Assembly (NCBI GenBank): GCA_965279115.1 | Contig: OZ257137.1 | Span: 6,572,001 to 6,636,000, forward strand | Length of the DNA: 64,000 nucleotides | Reading direction: 5' to 3' | Source: JAEUOS01 sp965279115 | Lineage (GTDB): Bacteria; Pseudomonadota; Gammaproteobacteria; Burkholderiales; JAEUOS01 | Shown here: positions 32,751-43,030 of the stretch, piece by piece | How positions within the stretch are numbered: position 1 is the stretch's first letter | Layout of the letters: every line of letters starts with the position of its first letter | Translations under genes and position numbers: made by a program | The notes under the pieces: generated by a model | Databases searched by the model: none | Seen by the model: the letters and a program-made list of their open reading frames with translations, nothing else | What the model was told of the DNA's origin: nothing

Positions 32751-33581
32751 TCAGGACTGGACGCTTGCGTGCAAGGGTTCGGGGTCCACCCAATAGACCG
32801 GGCGGCCATAGTGCCGGTAGACGGCGATCTCCTTGTCGCGATCCAGCGGCACGTCCGGGTCGTAGGGCGGCGCGAATTTCACCGCATCGCGGTTCAAATG
32901 CACCGAGACCTGGCGTTTTGGCCAGTTCACTTCGGTCACCCATTGCGGCGGCACCAGCACCTTGTGCCCGAGCCACCAGTTGCTGGTGTCGACCACCAGG
33001 TAACGGATCGCCCAGGATTGCTCATCGACCAGGAATCCGCTGACATGACCGATGTCGCCATCGAGCGCCCGGGCTTCGTGGCCGGTCACGGCCAGGCAAC
33101 TGCGCAGGTGCGGATCGTCATGCTCGTGGCGCCCCACCTCCGCCAGGGCGCTGTCCCTGGCACCCGGCGGCAGCAGGGGCCGCGATACGGCTGAAGTTGC
33201 CGTAGTCGCGGGCATCATCATGTCGGGATAAGCGCCTCCGCCCCACAACCCCGCGCCTTCCCAGTAGTAGGGATAGTCGTAGTAGCCCAGATAGTCGATC
33301 TCCTGCTGGCGCGATACCGGCCGGTCGGTATCGAGGTCCGGGCTGCCCTGCACCTGTTTGCGGCTGATGGCCACCGGCAATGACCTGGTCGCCCAGTCCG
33401 GGTGGCCGATGGAGATTGGCGAGATCAGCACCTTGCGGCTCGAAAGCCACGACCCGCACTCGACCACCAGGTAGCGGATGACCCAGCGCTCGTCGTCGAA
33501 ATAGAAGTCCGTGACATGCCCGATCGGCCCGTCAGTGGCGGCGATCGTATAACCCTTCAGGTCCTGCATGCTGCGCAACAT
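32751..33581 (-). CDS. Double PRC-barrel domain protein
   Basis: 276 residues with two PRC-barrel domains: 1-75 (LKGYTIAATDGPIGHVTDFYFD, WVIRYLVVECGSW) and about 160-235 (ALDGDIGHVSGFLVDEQSWAIRYLVVDTSNWW). A Tyr/Gly-rich linker (YYDYPYYWEGAGLW) joins them. No signal peptide. The ATG at 33581 has GGGAG upstream; a TTG two codons earlier is less likely. It lies between the BON lipoprotein and HtrA genes. Confidence 0.9.
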   Translation of the reverse strand: MLRSMQDLKGYTIAATDGPIGHVTDFYFDDERWVIRYLVVECGSWLSSRKVLISPISIGHPDWATRSLPVAISRKQVQGSPDLDTDRPVSRQQEIDYLGYYDYPYYWEGAGLWGGGAYPDMMMPATTATSAVSRPLLPPGARDSALAEVGRHEHDDPHLRSCLAVTGHEARALDGDIGHVSGFLVDEQSWAIRYLVVDTSNWWLGHKVLVPPQWVTEVNWPKRQVSVHLNRDAVKFAPPYDPDVPLDRDKEIAVYRHYGRPVYWVDPEPLHASVQS

Positions 33582-33653
33582 GGGCAAAGCTCCCGATTCT
33601 CAGGACGACACCTCCGGGCCGGCGCATGCGGCGCCGGGTACGCGAATGCGCTG

Positions 33654-34229
33654 CTACTTCTTGATGCTCATCTCGTTGCCGACACTGGCCACACCATCGA
33701 CCCCGCGCGTGACTTCGACAGCGCGGTCGATCTGGCCCTGGTTGTCGACAAAGCCGCTCAACTGGACTTCACCCTTGCGTGTCAGCACGGCGATATCGAA
33801 GCTCTTGACCGTCGTGTCGGCCAGCAAGGCCGCCTTGACGCGGGTGGTCACGATGTTGTCGTCGATCTTGTTGCCCACCGTGGCGATTCCCGCCTTGGTG
33901 GCCAGCTTGTTGTCGATGCTCTTGACGCCGGCCACGGCGCGCACCACCGACAAGGCGCGGTCGATCTGCGACTGGCTGTCGACAAAACCGCTCAGTTGCA
34001 CCTCGCCCTTGCGGGTTTCCACCTTGAAGTCGAAGCTCTTGACCTCGGATTCACCCAGGAGCGCGGTCTTCACCGCCGCCGTCACCACGCTGTCGTCGAT
34101 GTCGGTACCCACGGTGGTGGTCGGAACCGGGGCCGCGGCCACCGGCTCGGCGGGCTTGCTGCAACCCGCAACCTGAAAGGCCAGCGCCGCGGCGGCGCCC
34201 AGGATCAATGACTTGCTGATGATGTTCAT
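33654..34229 (-). CDS. OsmY-like lipoprotein with two BON domains
   Basis: 191 residues. Lipobox FQVAGC (Cys23), then BON1 (IDDSVVTAAVKTALLG ... GEVQLSGFVDSQSQIDRAL) and BON2 (IDDNIVTTRVKAALLA ... GEVQLSGFVDNQGQIDRAV), near-identical duplicates joined without a long linker. OsmY-type proteins stabilise the envelope under osmotic stress. It heads the operon BON - PRC - HtrA; a perfect palindrome with -10 box lies 72 nt upstream. Confidence 0.93.
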   Translation of the reverse strand: MNIISKSLILGAAAALAFQVAGCSKPAEPVAAAPVPTTTVGTDIDDSVVTAAVKTALLGESEVKSFDFKVETRKGEVQLSGFVDSQSQIDRALSVVRAVAGVKSIDNKLATKAGIATVGNKIDDNIVTTRVKAALLADTTVKSFDIAVLTRKGEVQLSGFVDNQGQIDRAVEVTRGVDGVASVGNEMSIKK

Positions 34230-34272
34230 TGCGGTCCGCGCTTTCTGTGCATGGGTTGTGAATTGAACAGGG

Positions 34273-34314
34273 AGCATGCGCCCCGTCGCCGCGATTCACC
34301 GTTCGCCAGCGCAC
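34273..34314 (-). promoter_or_regulatory. Crp/Fnr-type site with -10 box, BON-PRC-HtrA promoter
   Basis: GTTCG-CCAG-CGCAC (34301-34314); on the minus strand 22 nt later CATGCT (34278-34273). 72 nt from the 34229 start, and back to back with the plus-strand site at 34347. Confidence 0.72.
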
Positions 34315-34346
34315 CAATGCACCTTTCACGGACCGGCCTTAAGGCG

Positions 34347-34388
34347 GTGCGCTGGCGCACAGACCCGCAGCCGGCCGGATCGCACACT
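34347..34388 (+). promoter_or_regulatory. Crp/Fnr-type site with -10 box, TolC-MacAB promoter
   Basis: GTGCG-CTGG-CGCAC, then AGAC and, 22 nt after the core, CACACT (34383-34388). 71 nt from the 34431 start. Confidence 0.75.
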
Positions 34389-34430
34389 CGTTCCTTGCCA
34401 TCCGCCGCACACGCAGGTCCGCAACCCTTG

Positions 34431-35942
34431 ATGCCGCCCATGCCGCCGCACCCCCCCCGCGCAACGCCGCCCGCATTCCTGCGAGCCCTGCTGGCCGCCT
34501 GCAGCCTGCCGCTGGCGCTCCTGGGCGGCTGCGTGGCCACCGTTCGGCAACTTGATGCCGTCCCGACCATTGAGGTACCGGCGACCTGGTCGCAACCGGT
34601 ACCGACCTCAGCGCTGCCGGCCACCTCGCTGGCCTCGTGGTGGCAGCACTTCGATGATCCATTGCTTGGCAGGTTGGTCGAACAGGCGATGCAAAGCAAC
34701 CCCAGCGTCGCCAGCGCGCAGGCCGCCCTGCGCCAGGCCTGGGCGCTGCGCGATGTGGCCGCCGCCGCCCTCCTGCCGACCCTGCGCGGAACGGCAACGG
34801 CACAACACGGTACCTCGGGCGGGGACAGTACCGGCAACAGCTTCCAGGCGGGCCTGAACGGCAACTGGGTGCCCGACGTGTTCGGCGCCAACCGCAGCGC
34901 CCTGAATGCCGCCATCGCCACCGCCCAGGCCAGCACCGCCAGCCTGGGCGACGTGCAGGTGTCCATCGCCGCCGAAGTCGGCCTGAACTACATCACCTTG
35001 CGCGGCGCCCAGTCGCGCTTTTCGCTCGCCAGCGCCAACCTGGCCAGCCAGGAAGAAACCCTGCAGATCACCCGCTGGCGCCAGGAGGCCGGGCTGGTCA
35101 CCGCGCTCGAGGCCGAACAGGCGCGTGCCTCGGCGGCACAAACGCGCGCCCAGCTGCCGCTCTTGCGCACCGCGATCGAACAAAGCCGCCACGCCATCGC
35201 GGTCCTGACCGGCCGGCCGCCGGCCGCATTGCAGGCGTTGCTCGCCGACTCCATGCCGGTGCCGCGCGCTGCCCCCGGCCTGGCGCTTTCGATTCCCGCG
35301 GAAACCCTGCGCCAGCGCGCCGACGTTCGCGCCGCCGAGCGCAAGGTCGCCGCCGCACTGGCCCGCGTGGGTCAGGCCGACGCCGCGCGCCTGCCCAGTT
35401 TCGCCCTCGGCGGATCGGTCGGCCTTTCCGCCCTGACACTGGGCACCTTGACCAACGCCGCCTCGGTACTGACCAGCGCCCTGGCAAGCATGGCGGCGCC
35501 GCTCTTCGACGGCGGCGCGGCGCGCGCCCAGGTACAGGCACAACAGGCCGCCTACGAACAGGCGCGCTTTGCGTACCAGGCCGCCGTGTTGACGGCATTG
35601 AAGGAGGTGGAAGACGCGTTGATCGCCCTGCAAGGCGACCAGTTGCGCCTGGCCAGCCTGCGCAACGCCGCCGACGCGGCGACCACCGCCTCGCTGCTGG
35701 CGCGCCAGCGCTACAGCAGCGGGCTGGTGGACTTCCAGGTGGTGCTCGAAACCCAGCGCACCCAGTTTTCCACCCAGGACAGCGTCGCCGGCGCCCAGGC
35801 CGATGTCGGCAGCGATCACGTGCGTCTCTACAAGGCGCTGGGCGGCGGTTGGCGCACCGAGGCCGACAGCGCGACTGCGCTGCCGACCGTCCCGCCCGCC
35901 TTGGCCAATGTGGCCCCTACTCCCCGGACCGAAACCCCATGA
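34431..35942 (+). CDS. TolC/NodT-family outer-membrane efflux lipoprotein
   Basis: 503 residues from the ATG at 34431. Lipobox LALLGGC near residue 32, then the two OEP repeats with long helices (SVASAQAALRQAWALRDVAAA, TALEAEQARASAAQTRAQL, LARQRYSSGLVDFQVVLE) and the GNWVPDVFGANRSA strand region. It provides the outer-membrane channel of the tripartite exporter whose adaptor gene overlaps its stop (ATGA). Several nearby ATGs make the exact start uncertain. Confidence 0.9.
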   Translation: MPPMPPHPPRATPPAFLRALLAACSLPLALLGGCVATVRQLDAVPTIEVPATWSQPVPTSALPATSLASWWQHFDDPLLGRLVEQAMQSNPSVASAQAALRQAWALRDVAAAALLPTLRGTATAQHGTSGGDSTGNSFQAGLNGNWVPDVFGANRSALNAAIATAQASTASLGDVQVSIAAEVGLNYITLRGAQSRFSLASANLASQEETLQITRWRQEAGLVTALEAEQARASAAQTRAQLPLLRTAIEQSRHAIAVLTGRPPAALQALLADSMPVPRAAPGLALSIPAETLRQRADVRAAERKVAAALARVGQADAARLPSFALGGSVGLSALTLGTLTNAASVLTSALASMAAPLFDGGAARAQVQAQQAAYEQARFAYQAAVLTALKEVEDALIALQGDQLRLASLRNAADAATTASLLARQRYSSGLVDFQVVLETQRTQFSTQDSVAGAQADVGSDHVRLYKALGGGWRTEADSATALPTVPPALANVAPTPRTETP

Positions 35943-37525
35943 ATGCTCCGCCCCCGCCTGATTCCCTGATGGAACCCGACGCGCCTGCCGCCGTTCCGGG
36001 CGGGGCGCCGCCGGCAGCGCCGGCCATCATGCCCTCCGCCCGGGCCATCGCCAAAGCCACCGAGAAAGCCATTGCCAGGGCCACCGCGAAAGCCACGGCG
36101 AAGGCGGCCGTCAAGGCCGCGGCAAAGGCCGCGAAAAATCCCGCCGCGCCGACGCCGGCCCCCGCGCCAGCGGTAGGGGTGGTCGTAGCACCTCCGCCCG
36201 AGAAGACGGCTGAAAAGTCCGCGCCGGCAGGCGCCCCCGCCGCCCCGGCACCCGCCGATGTCGCCACCCTGCTGGCCGAACCGGCGGCAAGAAAATGGTT
36301 CCTGCGGCCCCTGCCGTGGGTACTGCTCGTGCTGGCCCTGGCCAGCGCCGGCGGCGTGTGGTGGTGGCTGGCGCAAAAATCGGCCAATGCCACGCCCACC
36401 TACAACACCCAGGCGGCCGCGCGCGGCAACCTGACCCTGACGGTGATGGCCAACGGCACCATCCAGCCGACCCGCTCCATCAATATCGGCAGCGAGCTCT
36501 CCGGCACGGTGCTCAAGGTCAACGTGGACGTGAACGACCGCATCACCAAGGGACAGGTGCTGGTGGTGCTGGATACGGCCAAGCTGCGCGACCAGATCCT
36601 GCGTTCGAAAGCCACTATTGCCGCCGCCAACGCCAGGGTCGCGCAGACCGGTGCGACCATCAAGGAAGCGACGGCCGCCATGGGCAGGCTCGACGCGGTG
36701 GCCGCACTGTCCGGCGGCAAGGTGCCTTCGAAGGCCGAACTCGACAGCGGCCGCGCCACCCTCGCCCGCGCCATCGCCGACGACGTCAGCGCGCGCGCCG
36801 GCGTGAGCGACGCCCAGGCCGCCTTGTCGCTCGACCAGATCAACCTCTCCAAGGCCTCGATCGTCGCACCGGCCGATGGCGTGGTGCTCACGCGCAACGT
36901 CGACCCCGGCAACGCGGTCGCGGCCTCGCTGCAGGCGGTGACGCTTTTCACCGTGGCCGAGGACCTGGCCAGGCTGCGCCTGTGGGTGTATGTCGATGAA
37001 GCCGACGTCGGCTCGGTGAAGATCGGCCAGGACGCCACCTTCAACGTGAGCGCCTACCTGAGCCGCAACTATCCGGCGCGCATCACCCGGGTGGGCTTCG
37101 GCTCGACCATCACCGACAACGTCGTCACCTACCTCACCTACCTGGATGTCGACAATGCCGATCTGAGCCTGCGCCCCGGCATGACCGCCACCGCATCCAT
37201 CATCGCCACCAAACGCACCGATGTGCTGCTGGTGCCCAACACGGCGTTGCGCTTCGCCCCCACCGCGCCGCCCGCGGAAGGCGCGACCAAGAAGGGCATC
37301 GCCTCCAACCTGCTGATGGGCCCGCCGCGCGGCCAGCGCAAATCGGCGGCCTCCGGCGCCAGCACCGCGGCCGCCAAACAGGTATGGGTACTGCGCGACG
37401 GCGTGGCCGTGCCGGTGGCGGTCACCCCGGGCATCAGCGACGGCCACATGACGGAAATCACCGGCGGCGACCTGCAGGCGGGCATGCTGGTCATCACCGA
37501 CCAGAAATCCGCGGTGGCCAAGTGA
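35939..37525 (+). CDS. macA: MacA-like periplasmic adaptor with unusual Lys/Ala-rich N-terminus
   Basis: 528 residues, about 130 more than typical MacA. Residues 1-120 are cytoplasmic and low in complexity, with histone-H1-like AKATEKAIARATAKATAKAA repeats and Pro/Ala spacers. One membrane helix follows (WVLLVLALASAGGVWWWLA, about 125-145), then the barrel-lipoyl-hairpin adaptor (INIGSELSGTVLKVNVDVND, ASIVAPADGVVLTRNVDPG, LRPGMTATASIIATKRTDVL). It couples MacB to the outer-membrane channel. Translation is coupled to the upstream gene by ATGA. Confidence 0.9.
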   Translation: MNAPPPPDSLMEPDAPAAVPGGAPPAAPAIMPSARAIAKATEKAIARATAKATAKAAVKAAAKAAKNPAAPTPAPAPAVGVVVAPPPEKTAEKSAPAGAPAAPAPADVATLLAEPAARKWFLRPLPWVLLVLALASAGGVWWWLAQKSANATPTYNTQAAARGNLTLTVMANGTIQPTRSINIGSELSGTVLKVNVDVNDRITKGQVLVVLDTAKLRDQILRSKATIAAANARVAQTGATIKEATAAMGRLDAVAALSGGKVPSKAELDSGRATLARAIADDVSARAGVSDAQAALSLDQINLSKASIVAPADGVVLTRNVDPGNAVAASLQAVTLFTVAEDLARLRLWVYVDEADVGSVKIGQDATFNVSAYLSRNYPARITRVGFGSTITDNVVTYLTYLDVDNADLSLRPGMTATASIIATKRTDVLLVPNTALRFAPTAPPAEGATKKGIASNLLMGPPRGQRKSAASGASTAAAKQVWVLRDGVAVPVAVTPGISDGHMTEITGGDLQAGMLVITDQKSAVAK

Positions 37526-37544
37526 CAAGCGCCCGAGCCCGCAC

Positions 37545-38299
<755 letters not shown>

Positions 38300-38300
<1 letters not shown>

Positions 38301-39520
38301 TGCTCTTCTCGGTCTTCATGCTGGCGGTGCGTTCGGTCAGGCGCAACATGCTGCGCTCCTTCCTCACCATCCTGGGCATCGTCATCGGTGTGTCGGCGGT
38401 GATCACCATGGTGACGCTCGGCAACGGCGCCACCCACGCGATCGAGGCGCAGATCACCAGCCTGGGTACCAACCTGCTGATGGTGATGCCGGGGCAGCGC
38501 GGCCCCGGCGGCAGCGGCGGAGGCGGGGGCGGCGTGCCACAGTTCATCGAAGCCGACGCGGACGCGATCGCCTCCCAGATCGGCGGCGTCGCGGCGGTGG
38601 CGCCGCAGGGGCGCGCCGGCGTCAAGGTGGTGGCCAACGGCCGCAACTGGTCCACCAGCGTCAACGGCAGCACCAACCAGTGGTTCGAAACCGGCAACTG
38701 GAAACTGGCCAGCGGACGGCTTTTCGAGCCCGACGAGCAACGCGCCGGCGCGGCGGTATGCATCATCGGCGAGACCGTGCGACGCGAACTCTTTGGCGGC
38801 GCCGCCGGGCGCACCGGCCTGGGGGAGCAACTGCGCGTCAAGCAGTTTTCCTGCGACGTCATCGGCGTGCTGGTCTCCAAGGGCCAGGGCGGCATGGGCG
38901 ACCAGGACGACATCGTCGTCGTTCCGCTCACCACCCTGCAACGCCGCGTCACCGGCAGCCGCAAGGTCGGCATGTTGCTGGTGTCCATGCAGGATGGCGC
39001 CGACAGCGGCCCGCTCAAGGCGAGCCTGCGCGACCTGATGCGCGAGCGGCGCAGGCTGGCGCCCTCGGATGACGACAACTTCAACATCTTCGACACCCAG
39101 CAACTCGCCGAGACGCTCTCCAGCACCATGGGCGTGCTGACCAGCCTCCTGGGCGCGGTGGCGGCGGTAAGCCTGCTGGTGGGCGGCATCGGCATCATGA
39201 ACATCATGCTGGTGAGCGTGACCGAGCGCACCCGCGAGATCGGCCTGCGCCTGGCGATCGGCGCGCTCGAAGGCGAGGTGCTGCTGCAGTTCCTGATCGA
39301 GGCGGTGGTGCTGTCCGCACTGGGCGGGCTGATCGGCATCATCATCGCCACCGGCGCCTCCTACTGGCTGTCCGGCCTGATGAACGTGCCGTATGCCTTC
39401 GACCCCAGCATCAACCTCCTGGCCCTGCTGTTTTCGGCCTTCATCGGCGTGGTATTCGGCTATTTCCCGGCGCGCAGCGCGGCGCGCATGGATCCGATCG
39501 AGGCACTGCGCCATGAATGA
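38300..39520 (+). CDS. MacB-type ABC transporter permease (FtsX family)
   Basis: 406 residues: an N-terminal membrane helix (MLRSFLTILGIVIGVSAVITMVT), a large periplasmic domain (about 45-280) and three C-terminal helices including SLLVGGIGIMNIMLVSVTERTREIGLRLAIG. It ends PARSAARMDPIEALRHE, as is typical. With the TolC- and MacA-like proteins it forms a tripartite exporter for a peptide, lipid or antibiotic; the substrate is unknown. Confidence 0.94.
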
Positions 39521-39529
39521 GGCTCCCGC

Positions 39530-40858
39530 ATGAAGAACATCAGGATCGCCTGGGCCACCCTGCTGCTCGCCCTGACCGCCCTCTGGCTGGCTGCCGCTAC
39601 ACCCTTGCCGCAGGCGCCGGACTTTTTCACGCTGCGCAACCTGCTGATCCCGTACACCGGCTTCATCGCCATCGGCGTGATGAGCGTGGGCATGTTCCTG
39701 GCCATCCGCCCGCTCTGGCTGGAACCCTGGATGGGCGGGCTGGACAAGATGTATCGCCTGCACAAGTGGCTGGGCGTCACCGCGCTGGTGGTGGCCGCCA
39801 CCCACTGGGCCTGGACCCAGGCGGCGAAATGGGTCACCGACCTGGGCTGGCTGGTGCGGCCGGCGCGGGTGCGCGCGCCGGAGCCCGACTCGCCGGTGCT
39901 GCGCCTGTTCCACAACCTGCGCGAGGGCGCGGAAGGTGTCGGCGAATGGGCCTTCTATGCGCTCGTCGCGCTGCTCGTGCTGGCACTGGTGAAGCGCTTT
40001 CCCTACCGCTGGTTCTTCAAGACCCATCGGCTGATCGCGATCGCCTACCTGGCGCTGGTTTTCCACACCGTCATCCTGCTTCCGGCCGACTACTGGGGCC
40101 GGCTTCTCGGGCCGGTGCTGGCGGTCCTGCTGGTGGCCGGCAGCTTCGCGGCGGTCGTGGTGCTGTTCCGCCGCATCGGCAGATCACGGCGCGTGGTCGG
40201 CGTGGTCGAGACACTCGAACACCATGGCGCCGCCGGGGTGCTCGAAGTCGGCGTCCGCTTCGCCGGCCTGTGGCCGGGCCACAAGGCCGGCCAGTTCGCC
40301 TTTGCCACCTTCGACGCCGGAGAGGGCGCCCACCCTTTCACGATCTCGTCAGCGTGGCAGGGCGATGGTCGCGCCCTGCTCATGATCAAGAACCTTGGTG
40401 ACTACACGGCGCGCCTTCCGCATAGGCTCAAGGCCGGTGACGCGGTCACTCTTGAAGGGCCGTATGGCCGATTCGATTTCCGGAGCGACAAGCAGCGCCA
40501 GATCTGGGTGGCCGGCGGCATCGGCATCACGCCCTTCATCGCGCGCATGAACCACCTGGCCGGCATCGCCGGGCTCAAGCCGGTGGACCTGTTCTACTCG
40601 ACCGGCACGCTGGACCCGCAGGAGCGGCTGCGGCTCGACCACCTGGCACGCCAGGCCGGCATTGTTCTGCATGTGCTGCAGGACGCGAAAGGCGAGCGAC
40701 TGGACGCCGCGCAGGTGTGCCGACAGGTGCCGGAATGGCAATCCGCCGACACCTGGTTTTGCGGGCCGGCCGCGTTCGGCGGCCAGCTGCGGCGCGCCCT
40801 GCTCGCACGCGGAATGCGGCAGGCGGATTTCCACCAGGAACTGTTTGCGTTGCGGTGA
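39530..40858 (+). CDS. Ferric reductase-like transmembrane flavoprotein
   Basis: 442 residues. Six or so membrane helices (1-220) carry haem-ligand histidines in MYRLHKWLGV, AATHWAW, KTHRLIAI and LVFHTVIL. A FAD-binding domain follows (HPFTISSA, LEGPYGRFDF), then an NAD(P)-binding domain (WVAGGIGITPFIARM, DTWFCGP). It would move electrons from NAD(P)H across the inner membrane to ferric iron, O2 or a periplasmic quinone. It follows the permease by 9 nt, so it is probably co-expressed with the exporter, an unusual partner. Confidence 0.9.
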   Translation: MKNIRIAWATLLLALTALWLAAATPLPQAPDFFTLRNLLIPYTGFIAIGVMSVGMFLAIRPLWLEPWMGGLDKMYRLHKWLGVTALVVAATHWAWTQAAKWVTDLGWLVRPARVRAPEPDSPVLRLFHNLREGAEGVGEWAFYALVALLVLALVKRFPYRWFFKTHRLIAIAYLALVFHTVILLPADYWGRLLGPVLAVLLVAGSFAAVVVLFRRIGRSRRVVGVVETLEHHGAAGVLEVGVRFAGLWPGHKAGQFAFATFDAGEGAHPFTISSAWQGDGRALLMIKNLGDYTARLPHRLKAGDAVTLEGPYGRFDFRSDKQRQIWVAGGIGITPFIARMNHLAGIAGLKPVDLFYSTGTLDPQERLRLDHLARQAGIVLHVLQDAKGERLDAAQVCRQVPEWQSADTWFCGPAAFGGQLRRALLARGMRQADFHQELFALR

Positions 40859-40902
40859 GACGGGCGCCACGGCACGCAAACCCAGACGCCGAACTGCGGG
40901 CG

Positions 40903-41895
40903 TCAAGGCGCAGCGTCGCCACCCACCCCATATTGCGGAAGATATTCGGCGACCAGTTGTTCGACGATCTGCGCCTGCAGGCGATCGCGTGAACGCTTGA
41001 TGCCATCACGGCTTTCCTGCCTTGACAGCCAGTGCTTGAACTCCGAGAAGGTGGCGGGAGCCACCGGATTCATGCGCGCCATGTGCCCGCTTGCCGCCAC
41101 CACCACGGCTGAAAACCGTGGCGCGTTGAGCAGACGATTCGCCTGGCGCGCGGGAACCACCCAGAACTCGTCCTCGGCATCGCTGAGCTTGAGTGGATGA
41201 GGATCGTCTTCCTCGACCTCTCGACGCAGAAAGTCAACCGCGAAACCGCTGTCATTCACGGCTGAGAACCTTTCGTCTTCCTTGATGCGAAACGAGGCAT
41301 CGACAGTACGCAGTATCGAAATGATCGACGAATCGATTCTGCGCAATTGAGTGGCCAGCCGCAGGCGCTTGCGCGTATCGAAAAGGAAATCGACGTCCTG
41401 CGTCGCCAGCGCGGCGCCTTCGATACGCACGCCTGCGGCGGCTTCATAGGCATAGAGGGCGTGCGTGCCGACCACCGTGAAATGCGCGGACACCGCGGCC
41501 TTGTCCATCGCATTGAGCAGCGCCACAACGAGCGCAGGCACACGCCCGACCCGCAGGGCGCGATTCAGGCGTTGCTGGACGACCAGCGCCTGGCCCAGGT
41601 TCTTGCGCCTTGTTTCAATCTCGACCTTGCGCGCACTGAAGCGCACAAACATGTCCTCGGTTTCGGGGCTGCGCAAACCCAGACTCTTCTGGCCATTGCC
41701 AGGATTGGTGCGGATCAGATACTGCCTGCCGTTGGCGGCCTGCTTCCAGTACATGCCCCCACGGGTTTCCCGCGCGCGACCCACCGCATCTTCGAACGCA
41801 AGAAAAGTGGACTCGGCGTCGATGTACTGGCGCCGCGCCGCGTCGCCAATATCCGTGATGTATTGCGCAGACACAAGATTTCCGCTTGATTTCAC
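40903..41895 (-). CDS. GSU2403-type nucleotidyltransferase-fold protein
   Basis: 330 residues. The core VVGTHALYAYEAAAGVRIEG followed by ATQDVDFLFD matches the NTP_transf_8 (GSU2403) family: a GxHAL-type loop and a DVD metal pair of a minimal nucleotidyltransferase. The C-terminal part is helical. The gene is less GC-rich than its flanks and starts beside an AT-rich stretch (41890-41940) with a TATTAT -10 candidate, which suggests horizontal acquisition. No antitoxin partner is seen next to it. Function unknown; related folds occur in abortive infection and toxin systems. Confidence 0.78.
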   Translation of the reverse strand: MKSSGNLVSAQYITDIGDAARRQYIDAESTFLAFEDAVGRARETRGGMYWKQAANGRQYLIRTNPGNGQKSLGLRSPETEDMFVRFSARKVEIETRRKNLGQALVVQQRLNRALRVGRVPALVVALLNAMDKAAVSAHFTVVGTHALYAYEAAAGVRIEGAALATQDVDFLFDTRKRLRLATQLRRIDSSIISILRTVDASFRIKEDERFSAVNDSGFAVDFLRREVEEDDPHPLKLSDAEDEFWVVPARQANRLLNAPRFSAVVVAASGHMARMNPVAPATFSEFKHWLSRQESRDGIKRSRDRLQAQIVEQLVAEYLPQYGVGGDAAP

Positions 41896-41966
41896 GAAAA
41901 CGAATATTATACGGAAATTGCTTTATTATCAGTAACTTCAAACCTCTTGAATTGGCACTTTTTCCC

Positions 41967-42710
41967 GTGAACCTGTTGCGCTGGCCGATTCCCGCCCTGT
42001 TGACCTGGGGCGCTGCCTGGATGACCTATCGAATGCTGCCGCTGGCCCACCTGCCGGTCGCGGCAGCCTTCGCCCTGGCCTGCGCGCTGGGCGTGGTCTG
42101 CACCGTGTTCGGCGCCACCTTGCCGCGCAAGCTGGCCATCGCCATCGGATTCCCCCTTTCGCTGCTGTTGTCGGGGTCCGCCACGCTGCCGGCCTGGGCC
42201 TGGCTGGTGCCGGTGCTGCTGATCGCGTTGATCTACCCGGTCAATGCCTGGCGCGACGCCCCGCTGTTCCCCACCCCGGCGCAGGCGCTGGTGGACCTGC
42301 CGCGACACATCCGCCTGCCGGCCGGCGCGACCATCCTGGATGCGGGCTGCGGCCTGGGCGACGGGCTCAAGGCCCTGCGCCACGCGTTCCCCGATGCAAG
42401 CTTTCATGGCATCGAATGGAGCTGGCCGCTGCGCGCGCTGGCCGCCTTGCGCTGCCCGTGGGCGCGCATCCGCCAGGGCGACATCTGGCGCGCCGACTGG
42501 AGCGCCTACGACATGGTGTACCTGTTCCAGCGGCCTGAAAGCATGCCGCGCGCGGTGGCCAAGGCCGCGCAGGAAATGCAGCCGGGCCACTGGCTGGTGA
42601 GCCTGGAGTTCAAGGCCGAGGAACTGGAAGCCACGGCTTCGGTGAAAGGTGCCGACGGCCGGCCGGTGTGGCTCTACCAGGCGCCGTTCAAGCGCCCTCG
42701 CCGACGCTGA
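41967..42710 (+). CDS. Membrane-anchored SAM-dependent methyltransferase-like protein
   Basis: About 247 residues from the GTG at 41967. Four hydrophobic helices (about 5-90, e.g. PVAAAFALACALGVVCTVFG) precede a class I methyltransferase fold: motif I ATILDAGCGLGDGLKAL, acidic end of beta2 SFHGIEWSWPL, then IRQGDIWRADW and YDMVYLFQRPESM. The target is unknown. The start is uncertain; an ATG at 41886 would overlap the divergent gene and lacks a ribosome site. Confidence 0.78.
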   Translation: MNLLRWPIPALLTWGAAWMTYRMLPLAHLPVAAAFALACALGVVCTVFGATLPRKLAIAIGFPLSLLLSGSATLPAWAWLVPVLLIALIYPVNAWRDAPLFPTPAQALVDLPRHIRLPAGATILDAGCGLGDGLKALRHAFPDASFHGIEWSWPLRALAALRCPWARIRQGDIWRADWSAYDMVYLFQRPESMPRAVAKAAQEMQPGHWLVSLEFKAEELEATASVKGADGRPVWLYQAPFKRPRRR

Positions 42711-42720
42711 AGCGCCGGCG

Positions 42721-42915
42721 TCAGGGCGCCCTGCCCTGGCGCGGACCGAGGAAGTACCAGAGAATCAGTCCGAGCAGGGGCAGCAGGATCACCACCAGGA
42801 TCCAGAGCAGTTTCTTCTCGTTGCTGGCGCCGCTCTGGAAGATGTTGATGATCGCCCAGATGTCGCCGGCCAGTACCAGCACGCCCCACAAGCCGTTGTA
42901 TCCCATGTTCATCAT
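42721..42915 (-). CDS. PLDc_N-type small membrane protein (64 aa)
   Basis: 64 residues with two membrane helices: GLWGVLVLAGDIWAIINIFQS and KLLWILVVILLPLLGLILWYFLGPR. It matches the phospholipase-D/cardiolipin synthase N-terminal (PLDc_N) family found alone as a small protein. Three ATGs lie close together; 42915 gives the longest product. Confidence 0.85.
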   Translation of the reverse strand: MMNMGYNGLWGVLVLAGDIWAIINIFQSGASNEKKLLWILVVILLPLLGLILWYFLGPRQGRAP

Positions 42916-43030
42916 GACCGCATTTCCATTCGCAGCATCTGCACTAAGCCGCGCCTTCCACGCTGGCTGGCGACGGCCCTGAATCGCCGGGCGCATGCCC
43001 GGCACCTGCCCCCAACCGGATGCGCCCGCT

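Noticed and set aside
40903..41895. Toxin-antitoxin pair at the nucleotidyltransferase gene
   Set aside because: No adjacent small antitoxin frame on the same strand; the flanking genes belong to other functions.
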